Below, one piece after another: positions 1-12,181 of a stretch of 56,239 bases of DNA. How positions within the stretch are numbered: position 1 is the first letter of the stretch; each line of letters begins with the position of its first letter. The position numbers and the translations under genes were made by a program. Under the pieces are notes generated by a model. That model was not told the origin of the DNA and did no database searches. It was given only the letters and a program-made list of their open reading frames with translations. Source of the DNA: Sporosarcina ureae (GTDB taxonomy: Bacteria > Bacillota > Bacilli > Bacillales_A > Planococcaceae); contig NZ_JARIEA010000007.1 in assembly GCF_029267015.1 (NCBI RefSeq), forward strand, positions 1 to 56,239. Direction: 5' to 3'.

Positions 1-122
1 CAGACGGCAAGGAAACTGAATTTGAAGTACTAGCACGTTTCGACTCCGAAGTTGAAGTGGACTACTACCGTCACGGCGGAATCCTTCAAATGGTTCTACG
101 TAATAAATTAGCAGCTAAGTAA
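1..122 (+). CDS. acnA: Aconitate hydratase, C-terminal fragment
   Basis: Only the last 39 codons are in the window, and the gene enters from the left edge in frame 3. The visible tail includes [20 protein letters not shown] followed by [10 protein letters not shown], the highly conserved C-terminus of the monomeric AcnA/CitB aconitase. That enzyme interconverts citrate and isocitrate in the cytosolic TCA cycle with a 4Fe-4S cluster; the cluster ligands lie outside the window. In Bacillus citB precedes the yne-plsY-parEC block, which matches the downstream genes here. A strong terminator follows 17 bases after the stop. Confidence 0.95.
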   Translation, partial: DGKETEFEVLARFDSEVEVDYYRHGGILQMVLRNKLAAK

Positions 123-138
123 TAAGAAATAGATGAGG

Positions 139-166
139 GTGCCCGGCTAAGCCGGGCATCTTTTTT
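139..166 (+). terminator. Rho-independent terminator of acnA
   Basis: A perfect 7-bp GC-rich stem, GCCCGGC (141-147) and GCCGGGC (151-157), has a 3-base loop and is followed by a T-run to 166. It sits just after the acnA stop. Confidence 0.93.
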
Positions 167-208
167 GCGTTTTCATTGGCTTAGTGAGGGCGTAACGTGG
201 GAGCACCC

Positions 209-336
209 GTTGATCGACGTTCCAGGCGGACGCTTTCCTGTGGGCGTGGCTTGAGCCTCCTCGTCACTGCGTTCCTGCGGGGGCTCAAGTCTCACGCTGA
301 TCCACTAGGAGTCGCCGCCTTGCACTTACGATCAAC
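209..336. repeat. Palindromic intergenic repeat element, about 128 bp
   Basis: The block is bounded by an exact inverted repeat, GTTGATCG (209-216) and CGATCAAC (329-336). Inside lie further matched arms, CTTGAGCC (250-257) with GGCTCAAG (282-289) and GGCGG (226-230) with CCGCC near 316-320. The whole can fold into one long imperfect hairpin. It is more GC-rich than its surroundings and has no coding potential. From memory, similar GGCGGACGCTTTCC-containing intergenic repeats are widespread in Bacillaceae and Planococcaceae genomes. No second copy was seen in this window. Confidence 0.75.
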
Positions 337-363
337 TATTTGTCGTGTTCTGAAATTCAATTC

Positions 364-534
364 GTGAGGAGTTAGTGAAAGCAATCGCAGTGCCGCTCAT
401 AGATTTAGTCAAACGCTCATAGGTAGGAGTTAAGTGCTCTATGGCCACTTTTTACCGCTCTATCAAGGCTCCTAGTCGCTCATAGACACACGACAAGCGA
501 TCATAGAAACCCCGCAACCGCTCATAGCCCTGCC
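364..534 (+). repeat. Seven-unit 21-bp-periodic element, copy 1
   Basis: Seven 9-mers related to CGCTCATAG start at 394, 414, 435, 456, 477, 498 and 519, with spacings of 20, 21, 21, 21, 21 and 21 bp. In order they are CGCTCATAG, CGCTCATAG, TGCTCTATG, CGCTCTATC, CGCTCATAG, CGATCATAG and CGCTCATAG. The segment before unit 1 (GTGAGGAGTTAGTG at 364-377, then GCAATCGC at 381-388) is shared with copy 3. The element lies between acnA and yneP and has no credible gene. The remaining 540-735 shows no further structure that I can identify. Confidence 0.9.
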
Positions 535-739
535 ATCACGTGTCTCATTTTCATCCGAAATTCACAAAGCTAAAAAGTATAACTAAGTCAGTCACTAACT
601 ACAATGAAGTCTAAAAGTACTAACAGTCTATAGGTAGGATTGGAGCGTCCCTCTCCGAAGCACAAATCCCAAACGCGTCTCTCCCTAAATTCCTAACCCA
701 TTCCAATGTCTATCACAAGCAATCCACTTTCCCATTCGC

Positions 740-763
740 TATACTAGACCATGAGGTGATCAC
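740..763 (+). promoter_or_regulatory. Likely -10 box and ribosome site of yneP
   Basis: TATACT at 740-745 resembles a SigA -10 box, though no clear -35 was found. GAGGTGAT at 754-760 is a good Shine-Dalgarno sequence just before the ATG at 764. The short distance would give a very short leader, so the -10 assignment is tentative. Confidence 0.45.
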
Positions 764-1189
764 ATGTTTACCAGTGAAAAAGAAATCGAAGTACGCTACG
801 CAGAAACCGATCAAATGGGCGTCGTCTACCATGCCAACTACTTAGTTTGGATGGAAATTGGCCGTACCTCGTTGATCAAAGACCTTGGATACGAATACGC
901 ACAGCTAGAGCGCGAAGGCTACCTATCGCCCGTGACAGAGCTGTCTGTGAAGTACAAGACGTCCATTACATACGGCGAGACCATTACAGTCAAAACATGG
1001 GTGGAGTCGCACGGCAAGCTCCGTACAGTGTACGGTTATGAAATCCTACATGCTGACGGATCGATTGCCGCAACAGCCGTTTCCGAGCACGTAGTAGTAA
1101 AAAAAGACAGCTTCCGCCCAGTATCAATGCGTAAAATTCATCCGGAGTGGGACGCTATGTACACGAAGATTCAGCGAGTGGAAGGCTAA
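764..1189 (+). CDS. yneP: Acyl-CoA thioesterase, hotdog fold (YneP/YbgC-like)
   Basis: This 141-residue cytosolic protein is of usual length for the 4-hydroxybenzoyl-CoA thioesterase family and hydrolyses acyl-CoA thioesters. The N-terminal signature RYAETDQMGVVYHANYLVW carries the expected catalytic Asp (about residue 16) and the His-Ala-Asn-Tyr that follow it. The start is supported by the strong Shine-Dalgarno at 754-760. Its stop overlaps the yneQ start by one base (TAATG), so the two are translationally coupled. The position between acnA and yneQ matches Bacillus. The true substrate is not evident. Confidence 0.9.
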   Translation: MFTSEKEIEVRYAETDQMGVVYHANYLVWMEIGRTSLIKDLGYEYAQLEREGYLSPVTELSVKYKTSITYGETITVKTWVESHGKLRTVYGYEILHADGSIAATAVSEHVVVKKDSFRPVSMRKIHPEWDAMYTKIQRVEG

Positions 1190-1506
1190 TGGCGTTCGGA
1201 ATTGATCGACAGCAATTAAAAGAATGGAAGCACGCGGTAAAGTGTGGAGAAATAGCATTCTTGACACATTACTGGCTAGATGACCGTTTCCCAACCGTCA
1301 ACACGGTTACAAAAGCAGGTTGCAGTGATGTCGAAAAGCTTATAAAGTGGGGAAAACAGTACGGATTGCAACCCGAGTGGATTCATGCACGCGAAGAATA
1401 TCCACATTTCGACCTTCTAGGAGAGCGTCAAGTGGATATTTTGAAGCAAGAAGGGCAATTACACCAATTAACCCGATTAAAAAATGGTAAGCATAACTCA
1501 TTATAA
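1189..1506 (+). CDS. yneQ: Conserved hypothetical protein YneQ
   Basis: A 105-residue protein starting MAFGIDRQQL, with recognisable YneQ segments FLTHYWLDDRFP, TVTKAGCSDVEKLIKWG and YGLQPEWI. I chose the ATG at 1189, which overlaps the yneP stop, rather than the in-frame upstream codon at 1147. It fits the family N-terminus and the operon geometry. There is no signal peptide or membrane segment. Function is unknown; the family is small and found mainly in Bacillales. The stop codon lies inside the stem of a terminator shared with the convergent yneR. Confidence 0.88.
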   Translation: MAFGIDRQQLKEWKHAVKCGEIAFLTHYWLDDRFPTVNTVTKAGCSDVEKLIKWGKQYGLQPEWIHAREEYPHFDLLGERQVDILKQEGQLHQLTRLKNGKHNSL

Positions 1507-1527
1507 GAGTTGTGCTTACCATTTTAA
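1479..1527. terminator. Bidirectional terminator between yneQ and yneR
   Basis: A long hairpin whose 19-base arms (1481-1499 and 1507-1525) pair almost perfectly around a 7-base loop, flanked by A-rich and T-rich tracts on both sides. It serves the convergent yneQ (+) and yneR-plsY (-) units. Confidence 0.9.
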
Positions 1528-1821
1528 TTACGCCACGTGATAATCAAAGGATAATTCGTCAGTTGATGAATCCATATCGATATATAGATCATGCCCATCA
1601 AAGAACCACACATCGCGTTCTTCTACATAATAATGAACACCATTTATGACGTTTTCGAACGCTAATTCGTCGGGATCTTCTTTCGTAAGTCCCATGGAGA
1701 AACCTTCGTGTAACTTACTAGAGCCGCCATAACGTGCGTAAAACTTTATATAATCGCCTGAAGAAACATCCATTTCTTCTTCAAACCACTGTATTGCTTG
1801 TTCGGACAGGTGAATTTTCAT
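1528..1821 (-). CDS. yneR: HesB/IscA-fold protein YneR
   Basis: A 97-residue protein of the YneR subgroup of the HesB/YadR/YfhF family. Segments such as YIKFYARYGGSSKLHEGFSM and DLYIDMDSSTDELSFDYHVA match the family. It contains no cysteine at all, so it cannot hold an Fe-S cluster through the three cysteines used by true A-type scaffold proteins. The role is therefore unknown despite the fold. A good Shine-Dalgarno (AAAGGATGG) supports the start. It is transcribed after plsY, 28 bases downstream, as in Bacillus. Confidence 0.88.
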   Translation of the reverse strand: MKIHLSEQAIQWFEEEMDVSSGDYIKFYARYGGSSKLHEGFSMGLTKEDPDELAFENVINGVHYYVEERDVWFFDGHDLYIDMDSSTDELSFDYHVA

Positions 1822-1849
1822 GCTGTAACCATCCTTTCCAGTAGAGTAC

Positions 1850-2452
1850 CTATAGCCATTTCACTTTCGGTTCAGTTCCGTTTTTAATTCGACTCATATT
1901 ATCGCGGTGACGGTAAAAAATGAAGAAGCCCATCAGTGAGACGACTAAAAATAAATACAGGTCGCCACCCATAAAATAATAAACGAGACAGTAAATCGGT
2001 CCCAATACGGATACGATGATGGATGTTAACGATACCATCTTCGTTAGTTTTAACGCAATCAAAAACGTAATGACGACCAATAAAAATATAGGCCAATTAT
2101 AGCCAAGTAATACACCACCTGAAGTAGCAACCGCTTTTCCACCTCGAAGTCCTGCGAAAATAGGGAAGATGTGGCCGAGCACTGCAACGATTCCAAGAAG
2201 TAATGGATGAATCGCTGTGTCGTGGAACAATGGTAATAGTGGCAAGAGGACGGCTGCTGTTCCTTTGAGAATATCTAGCAATGTCACAACAATGCCAGCT
2301 TTTTTCCCGAGCACGCGAAATGTATTCGTTGCCCCCATGTTTCCACTGCCATGCTGTCTAACGTCAGTTCCATAAAAAAGCTTGCCGATCCATAGTGCGG
2401 AAGGGATCGAACCGAGCAAATAGGCTGCCAGAATGATCAAGTAATTTTCCAT
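1850..2452 (-). CDS. plsY: Glycerol-3-phosphate acyltransferase PlsY
   Basis: This 200-residue integral membrane enzyme transfers an acyl group from acyl-phosphate to glycerol-3-phosphate, the first committed step of phospholipid synthesis (PlsX/PlsY route). The three family motifs are visible: GSIPSALWIGK near the N-terminus, HGSGNMGATNTFRVLGKKAG for G3P binding, and GHIFPIFAGLRGGKAVATSGG in the middle. Five or so hydrophobic segments cover the rest. The start has the Shine-Dalgarno AAAGGGG. It is divergent from parE, the conserved arrangement in Bacillales. Confidence 0.97.
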   Translation of the reverse strand: MENYLIILAAYLLGSIPSALWIGKLFYGTDVRQHGSGNMGATNTFRVLGKKAGIVVTLLDILKGTAAVLLPLLPLFHDTAIHPLLLGIVAVLGHIFPIFAGLRGGKAVATSGGVLLGYNWPIFLLVVITFLIALKLTKMVSLTSIIVSVLGPIYCLVYYFMGGDLYLFLVVSLMGFFIFYRHRDNMSRIKNGTEPKVKWL

Positions 2453-2635
2453 AGTGAACCCCTTTATGCATGATAAAATATTTTAGTATAAGTGTAGCAG
2501 ATGCATAAGTTCTGGACAATAATAGAATTCTAGAGGAAGATGAAGAATAGACGAAAAGCGGAATTTCTGTTTAAATCGTTCAGAACGTTGTCACGGTTTG
2601 CTCGTTGCATTCCGTACATTTCTTCTATACAATAG

Positions 2636-7122
<4,487 letters not shown>

Positions 7123-7135
7123 GTTTATACGCATA

Positions 7136-7183
7136 GAGTTGTCCGCTAGTCGTTATATCCGACTGGCTGGGCAGCTCTTTTTT
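7136..7183 (+). terminator. Terminator of parE-parC
   Basis: An imperfect hairpin starts GAGTTGTCC at 7136, has its loop near 7153-7158, and its 3' arm ends GGGCAGCTC before a T-run at 7178-7183. Confidence 0.85.
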
Positions 7184-7391
7184 GCGTTCCATACAGGAAA
7201 AAAGCGATGATCTTTCTTCCATGTCGTGGTGATCTTGCATAGAAGTCGGGTGTATCTATTCTAGTCAGAAAATAATGAGAATGAAAAACGCTGTATTTTC
7301 AATGCTTCGTTAGGACGTATTCAAACTTTTCCAGCGCTAATAACATTAATTACTTAATCTTAAAAAAGTAAAAATAGTAAATAATGTGCTT

Positions 7392-7400
7392 TGCTATGAT
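7392..7400 (+). promoter_or_regulatory. Candidate extended -10 promoter of the catabolic operon
   Basis: TGCTATGAT at 7392-7400 is an extended -10 (TG-N-TATGAT) with no obvious -35. It lies 57 bases before the first gene of the operon. The rest of the 7184-7456 gap is AT-rich and shows no gene. No dedicated regulator gene or clear operator was found. Confidence 0.5.
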
Positions 7401-7456
7401 TTGATACAAGTTAGACAAACAACTAGCAGATATGAGAGTGGAGAGGTGAAGAGTAT

Positions 7457-9607
7457 ATGAAATTGATAAATGAAGAAGTGGTATCGAACTTAGAATTGGA
7501 TCCATTATTCCATCCACGTACGATTGCGGTTCTGGGAACTTCCGAGAATCCAAATAAAATTGGATACTTGCAGCTAAAGGCGCTACTTGACGGAGGGTTT
7601 GCAGGAGATATTTATCCGATCCATCGCAGTGCGCAGCAAATTGCAGACTTGACATGTTACCCAAGTGTTAAGGATGTACCGAATACAGTAGATCTAGCTA
7701 TTCTTTGTGTGGGGATCGACCAAGTGGAGAAATGTTTGATTGAGTGCGGTGAAAGCGGTGTCAAAGCGGCGATCGTCTTTGCTTCAGGCTATTCCGAAAT
7801 TGGGGAAGCCGGTGTCGTCGCACAACAACGTCTAAAAGACATTTCCGACACGTACAATATCCGCATTATCGGACCGAACTGTGTCGGCTTACTCAATACA
7901 ACGAATGGTTTGATGGGAACCTTCTCGCCAGGGTTGACGAATATGCCGTTAAATAAAAAGCGTGAAGCAGGCTTCGTCACACAAAGTGGAGCGTTCGGCG
8001 TGTTAACGTATATCGCCGCTGCCCAGCAAGGTTTAACGTTCAACTATTTTGTCAGTGTCGGCAATGAAGCCGATGTAGGCTTTGCGGACGTCATGGAATA
8101 CATGCTGCATGACCCGAATACGACGATCGCAACCGGCTATCTAGAAGGAGAGAAAAATCCCGAGAAGTTACGTAAGTTAGCGAAATTCGCGCTCGAAATC
8201 AACAAACCAATGGTCATCATGAAATCAGGACGAAGCAGCGCAGGCAGTCGAGCCGCAGCGTCACACACAGGTTCACTAGCGGGTGCCGATCAAGTATATG
8301 ACGGATTCTTCAAACAAACCGGTATTGTTCGAGTAGAAGATTACGTAGATATTATTTCTTTCTCTAAGCTATTCATGTCGAAAAAGACACCAAAAGGAAA
8401 AAATGCGGTCATCATTACGAGCTCCGGTGGAAGAGGCATCAACGAAGCCGATCGCTGTGAATCATACGGTTTGAACATTCATCCACTAAGCGATCAAGTG
8501 AAAAAAGAAATCGAGAAAAATATTCCTAGTTATGCAAGCGCTTCCAACCCGATTGATCTGACTGCAGCAGCGTCGATTACTCATCCCGAACTATTTATTG
8601 AACCATTGAAAGTGCTCGTCAACGATCCAGACACGGATATCATCATCTTCTCCGAATTCCCAATGGGCTGGGATGAAAACACGCCCGAGCTACAAGAATT
8701 TGTGCAGCTTTGCGAGAACTCCGATAAGTTCGTTCTCGTGACGACATTCCCACTTGAAGGCATGTCCGTTCCTAAAGGTGTCGGTTATTTAGAAGATCAC
8801 GGTATCGCGTTCGTTAGAGGTGATATGAACCCGATCCGCTCACTTGCCAAGCTCGTCGAATATAGAGAAACGTACGAGAAAGCTAAAGAACAGCGAATGC
8901 AAGCGGAACCTAAGAAAATCAATAAAACGAACATCCGCCACTTATTACTGGAAAACCAGACATTAAGTGAGTCGCAGTCAAGCGAAATCTTGAACGAATA
9001 CGGAATTCGTACAGCAAAACGCGCAATCGCACAGTCTTCTGAAGAAGCGGTACGATTTGCGGAGGATATCGGCTATCCTGTCGTGCTGAAAATCGATTCA
9101 CCTGACATTCCGCATAAGACGGAAGTAGACGGTATTCGCTTGAACGTACAAAACGCGGAAGAAGTTAGAAAAGCGTATGACGAAGTGTATCAAAATGCCA
9201 CACGAAACTGTCCAACCGCGACTATTCACGGCGTGTCCGTACAAGAAATGTTAGCTGAAGGCGTGGAGGTCATTGTAGGCGTTACGAATGATCCGACATT
9301 CGGTCCGGTTATCATGTTCGGTCTCGGCGGTGTATTCGTTGAAGTATTCAAAGATGTATCATTCCGCGTCGCACCGATCACCAGACAAGATGCGATCGAT
9401 AAAATGGAAAGTCTTAAAGGCTATGAACTATTAAAAGGTGTACGAAATAAAAAGCCTGTCGACCAAGAAGCAATCATCGACGTGTTGTTGAAAGTGTCCG
9501 AATTGATTCAAGATTATTCGAATGAAATACAAGAAATCGATATCAACCCGCTCATCGTGTACGAAAATGGCATCGTGGCGGCAGATGCACTGATCATTAC
9601 AAAGTAA
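7457..9607 (+). CDS. Acyl-CoA synthetase (ADP/NDP-forming), AcdA-AcdB fusion type
   Basis: A 716-residue cytosolic enzyme of the acetate--CoA ligase (ADP-forming) superfamily, which couples CoA thioester formation or cleavage to ADP/ATP. Domains in order: Rossmann CoA-binding domain (FHPRTIAVLGTSENPNKIGY near the N-terminus), succinyl-CoA-ligase-like domains with the phospho-histidine loop ASHTGSLAGADQVYDGFF, and a C-terminal ATP-grasp domain (IGYPVVLKIDSPDIPHKTEV, INPLIVYENG). The start has GAGAGGTGAAG upstream. As first gene of the operon it probably activates the incoming acid, or recovers ATP from an acyl-CoA product. The exact acid is unknown. Confidence 0.88.
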   Translation: MKLINEEVVSNLELDPLFHPRTIAVLGTSENPNKIGYLQLKALLDGGFAGDIYPIHRSAQQIADLTCYPSVKDVPNTVDLAILCVGIDQVEKCLIECGESGVKAAIVFASGYSEIGEAGVVAQQRLKDISDTYNIRIIGPNCVGLLNTTNGLMGTFSPGLTNMPLNKKREAGFVTQSGAFGVLTYIAAAQQGLTFNYFVSVGNEADVGFADVMEYMLHDPNTTIATGYLEGEKNPEKLRKLAKFALEINKPMVIMKSGRSSAGSRAAASHTGSLAGADQVYDGFFKQTGIVRVEDYVDIISFSKLFMSKKTPKGKNAVIITSSGGRGINEADRCESYGLNIHPLSDQVKKEIEKNIPSYASASNPIDLTAAASITHPELFIEPLKVLVNDPDTDIIIFSEFPMGWDENTPELQEFVQLCENSDKFVLVTTFPLEGMSVPKGVGYLEDHGIAFVRGDMNPIRSLAKLVEYRETYEKAKEQRMQAEPKKINKTNIRHLLLENQTLSESQSSEILNEYGIRTAKRAIAQSSEEAVRFAEDIGYPVVLKIDSPDIPHKTEVDGIRLNVQNAEEVRKAYDEVYQNATRNCPTATIHGVSVQEMLAEGVEVIVGVTNDPTFGPVIMFGLGGVFVEVFKDVSFRVAPITRQDAIDKMESLKGYELLKGVRNKKPVDQEAIIDVLLKVSELIQDYSNEIQEIDINPLIVYENGIVAADALIITK

Positions 9608-9626
9608 CTCATGAGGAGGATGGAAA

Positions 9627-10070
9627 ATGGACTTAGATCAAAGCGTCATTGGCTTAACGAGTAATGAATATGTCTTTGAAGTAGAACGACGACATGTCGG
9701 TCAATTCGCCGCGGCGATTGGCGACGAGCATCCACTTTATACAGACGAGACGTACGCCAATCAATCGGCTTACGCAGGACTGATCGTACCGCCCACATTC
9801 CCGATCGCGATGAATGACGGCAAGACGGAAATGCCACTCGACCTCGATCAACGCAGAATGTTGCAGGGCGAGCAGGAATTCCTATACTTCAAGCCGATCC
9901 GTATCGGTTACCGACTGCGTTGCCAGATCAAAGTAAGCGATTTGTATGACAAAGAAGGCAAAAGTGGAAAGATGCAGTTTTTGAAGCTCGATACGGAAAT
10001 GAAAGACGAAACGGGCGAACTCGTTTGTATTAGCCGCATGAATATCGTCTATCGCTCACTAGCGAACTAA
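9627..10070 (+). CDS. MaoC-like hydratase, N-terminal-type subunit (FAS1-like dehydratase fold)
   Basis: A 147-residue single hotdog domain. The region AAIGDEHPLYTDETYA corresponds to the hydratase-2 motif, but the Asn and His normally seen in GDxNPxH are not conserved. This suggests a structural half rather than a catalytic one. APPTFPIAMN-type residues (VPPTFPIAM) follow, as in the N-terminal MaoC_dehydratase family. It is followed after a few bases by a second MaoC gene whose motif is intact, so the pair probably forms one heteromeric enoyl-CoA hydratase, as in actinobacterial steroid side-chain hydratases. Strong Shine-Dalgarno GAGGAGG. Confidence 0.82.
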   Translation: MDLDQSVIGLTSNEYVFEVERRHVGQFAAAIGDEHPLYTDETYANQSAYAGLIVPPTFPIAMNDGKTEMPLDLDQRRMLQGEQEFLYFKPIRIGYRLRCQIKVSDLYDKEGKSGKMQFLKLDTEMKDETGELVCISRMNIVYRSLAN

Positions 10071-10084
10071 TGGAGGGACATCAT

Positions 10085-10510
10085 ATGATCAAAGATTGGG
10101 TGTTGGAAGAACTAACTGTAGATCAAAAACTTGAACCCATGGTGAAGCCACCGATTACGAAAGTACAGCTCGCCCAATATGCAGGTGCTTCCGGTGATTT
10201 TAACCCGTTGCACCTCGACGATGATTTCGCAAAAAAAATCGGCATGGACGGTGTCATTGCACACGGCATGCTCGTCATGGGTTTCCTTGGCGAGTACGTC
10301 ATGAAACTTGCCGGTCAAGAAGCACGGGTCGCAAATTTAAAAATGCGTTTCGGCAAAATGACAATGCCAGGTGACGAAATTCGTTGCGTGGGTGTAGTGG
10401 AACGAACATACGAAGAAGAGGGCAAGCGATGTGTCGCGCTTGAACTGACCGCCGAGAAAGTATCTGGAGAAGTCGTCGGATCAGGTAGCGCCATCTTGCA
10501 ACTAACGTAA
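10085..10510 (+). CDS. MaoC-family enoyl-CoA hydratase, catalytic subunit
   Basis: A 141-residue hotdog protein with an intact hydratase-2 motif, YAGASGDFNPLHLDDDFA, containing the Asp and His of the active site. HGMLVMGFLGEYV follows. I chose the ATG at 10085, preceded by GGAGGGA, rather than the ATG at 10070 that overlaps the previous stop but has no ribosome site. It probably adds water across the double bond of an alpha,beta-unsaturated acyl-CoA, together with the preceding half-subunit. The tight operon (15-base gap) supports a complex. Confidence 0.87.
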   Translation: MIKDWVLEELTVDQKLEPMVKPPITKVQLAQYAGASGDFNPLHLDDDFAKKIGMDGVIAHGMLVMGFLGEYVMKLAGQEARVANLKMRFGKMTMPGDEIRCVGVVERTYEEEGKRCVALELTAEKVSGEVVGSGSAILQLT

Positions 10511-10540
10511 AAGCTATCGTGAATTAGGAGGAATATAACT

Positions 10541-11701
10541 ATGGGAACTATTAAAGACCGCTATGCCATTGTAGGTGTAGGAGAGAGCGAACGCTCAAGA
10601 AAATCGGGGACAACACCTCTTCATTTAGCACTTGATGCTGCAAGAGCCGCGATAAAAGATGCAGGTTTGAAAGCGACGGACATCGACGGATTCATGAACT
10701 ATAACGAAGGAGATTCTTGTGCTTCTCACCAACTGGCAACGTATCTCGGTGTACGACCGAAATACGTCAAAGATATCCAAGGTGGCGGAGCAAGTACAGA
10801 GATGCTGATTGCGGATGCCGTAGCGCTCATTGAAGCGGGGCAACTCAATACGGTGTTGATCTACCGTTCATTAAACGGAAGCTCAGGGACACGTGTAGGA
10901 CGCGGCTATGACCCGGATATGCTTCAAGGTGCACTGGCTGGCGGAAGCTTCGTCATTCCGTATGGTTCAGCGAGTCCGTCACAATGGTTCGGTATGTACG
11001 CGACGCGTCACATGCATGAAACGGGTATTACGAAAGAACATCTCGGACATGTGTGCTTGAGTTTCTATGAGCATGCACAACGTAATCCGAAAGCCTTCTT
11101 ACACGGTAAGCCGTTAACGATGGAAACGTATCTCGCTACACCAGATATTAGTTCGCCATTTAATATCCATGATTCGTGTCTCGAGCTAGATGAAGGCAAT
11201 GCGATCATCGTAACGTCTGCAGAAAAAGCGAAAGACTGCACGTCAAAACCCGTCTACATTATGGGAATGTCCGCACGCCAATGTCATCCGCACGTACACT
11301 ACTGGAATGACATTGACCAAGTCGCTTCAGATTATGTAGCGAAAGAACTTTATGAAAACGCGGGTGTGACACCGGATGATATCGACGTGGCCTCGATTTA
11401 CGACTGTTTCAGCTGGGTCGTGATGCGACAGCTTGAAGCATACGGATTTGCGAAACGCGGAGAAGTGGGAGATTTCGTTGCAGAAGGTAACTTGAAGATC
11501 GGCGGCAAGCTCCCAACTAACACAGCGGGTGGCATGTTATCCGAAGGCTATACGCACGGAATGAATAATGCGATTGAAATCGTTAGACAGCTGCGCCATG
11601 ACTATGAAGGAACCGACCGCCAAGTAGAAGATTGCAAGATCGGTATTTGTACCGGTTGGGCTGGACCGGATATTGCAGGCGCTATGATCTTACGAAACTA
11701 G
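10541..11701 (+). CDS. Thiolase-fold lipid-transfer-type protein, likely retro-aldolase subunit
   Basis: A 386-residue member of the SCP2-thiolase/Ltp branch. Where thiolases carry the nucleophilic Cys, this protein reads QGGGASTEMLIADAV, so the cysteine is missing. Where thiolases have HDCF it has YDCF. The C-terminal LPTNTAGGMLSEGYTHGMN is retained. In actinobacterial Ltp2 such changes mark an aldolase that cleaves a beta-hydroxyacyl-CoA and needs a DUF35 partner, and the next gene is exactly such a partner. Inference: it releases acetyl- or propionyl-CoA and an aldehyde or ketone. Strong Shine-Dalgarno TAGGAGGAAT. Confidence 0.82.
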   Translation: MGTIKDRYAIVGVGESERSRKSGTTPLHLALDAARAAIKDAGLKATDIDGFMNYNEGDSCASHQLATYLGVRPKYVKDIQGGGASTEMLIADAVALIEAGQLNTVLIYRSLNGSSGTRVGRGYDPDMLQGALAGGSFVIPYGSASPSQWFGMYATRHMHETGITKEHLGHVCLSFYEHAQRNPKAFLHGKPLTMETYLATPDISSPFNIHDSCLELDEGNAIIVTSAEKAKDCTSKPVYIMGMSARQCHPHVHYWNDIDQVASDYVAKELYENAGVTPDDIDVASIYDCFSWVVMRQLEAYGFAKRGEVGDFVAEGNLKIGGKLPTNTAGGMLSEGYTHGMNNAIEIVRQLRHDYEGTDRQVEDCKIGICTGWAGPDIAGAMILRN

Positions 11702-11712
11702 GAGGAATAACT

Positions 11713-12150
11713 ATGACACAAGCAACGACAGCGTACCAAAAACCCATTCCATTAAAAGATAGAGATAATGCCCCGTACTGGGATGCAGCAGACAAACATC
11801 AATTGGCGCTACAAAAATGTGAGGACTGTAATGCCTATTCACAACCACCAGGCCCTACGTGCGCAAAGTGCGGAAGTGAAAATGTCCGCTTTGAACAGTT
11901 AGGTGACGATATTACAGCGACAGTCTATTCATACGTCGTGTCCTATCGTCCATTCCTACCGGGCTTCCAAGATGAATTGCCGACCATCATCGCACTCGGA
12001 CAGCTCGATCAAGTGCCGGAAGTGAAAATTATGTGCAACATCTTACAGTGTGAGGAAAAAGACTTGGAGATCGGCATGCCTATCCGCATGACATGGGTTG
12101 ATATTACGGAAGACCGTGCATTGCCGCAGTGGATTCCAAGCGCGAACTGA
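11713..12150 (+). CDS. Zn-ribbon/OB-fold (DUF35) protein, partner of the thiolase-fold protein
   Basis: A 145-residue protein with a zinc ribbon, Cys36-x2-Cys39 and Cys50-x2-Cys53, followed by an OB-fold domain (VYSYVVSYRPFLPGFQ, PTIIALGQLDQ). I chose the ATG at 11713, behind GGAGGAATAACT; reading frames opening earlier overlap the preceding gene. DUF35 proteins bind acyl-CoA and form complexes with thiolase-fold enzymes. Only 11 bases separate it from the stop of its presumed partner, which supports a joint aldolase complex. Confidence 0.88.
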   Translation: MTQATTAYQKPIPLKDRDNAPYWDAADKHQLALQKCEDCNAYSQPPGPTCAKCGSENVRFEQLGDDITATVYSYVVSYRPFLPGFQDELPTIIALGQLDQVPEVKIMCNILQCEEKDLEIGMPIRMTWVDITEDRALPQWIPSAN

Positions 12151-12181
12151 TCGATAGACGAGATAGAAAGGATGAGCGAGT

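Noticed and set aside
394-527. CRISPR array reading of the 21-bp-periodic units
   Set aside because: The repeated part is only about 9 bp, the spacers about 12 bp and partly conserved between copies, and there are always seven units. No cas genes are present.
435-540. Short open frame through the heptamer with a seven-residue amino-acid period
   Set aside because: A 21-bp period automatically gives seven-residue repeats. The 20-bp steps break the frame, and the elements occur in both orientations without ribosome sites.
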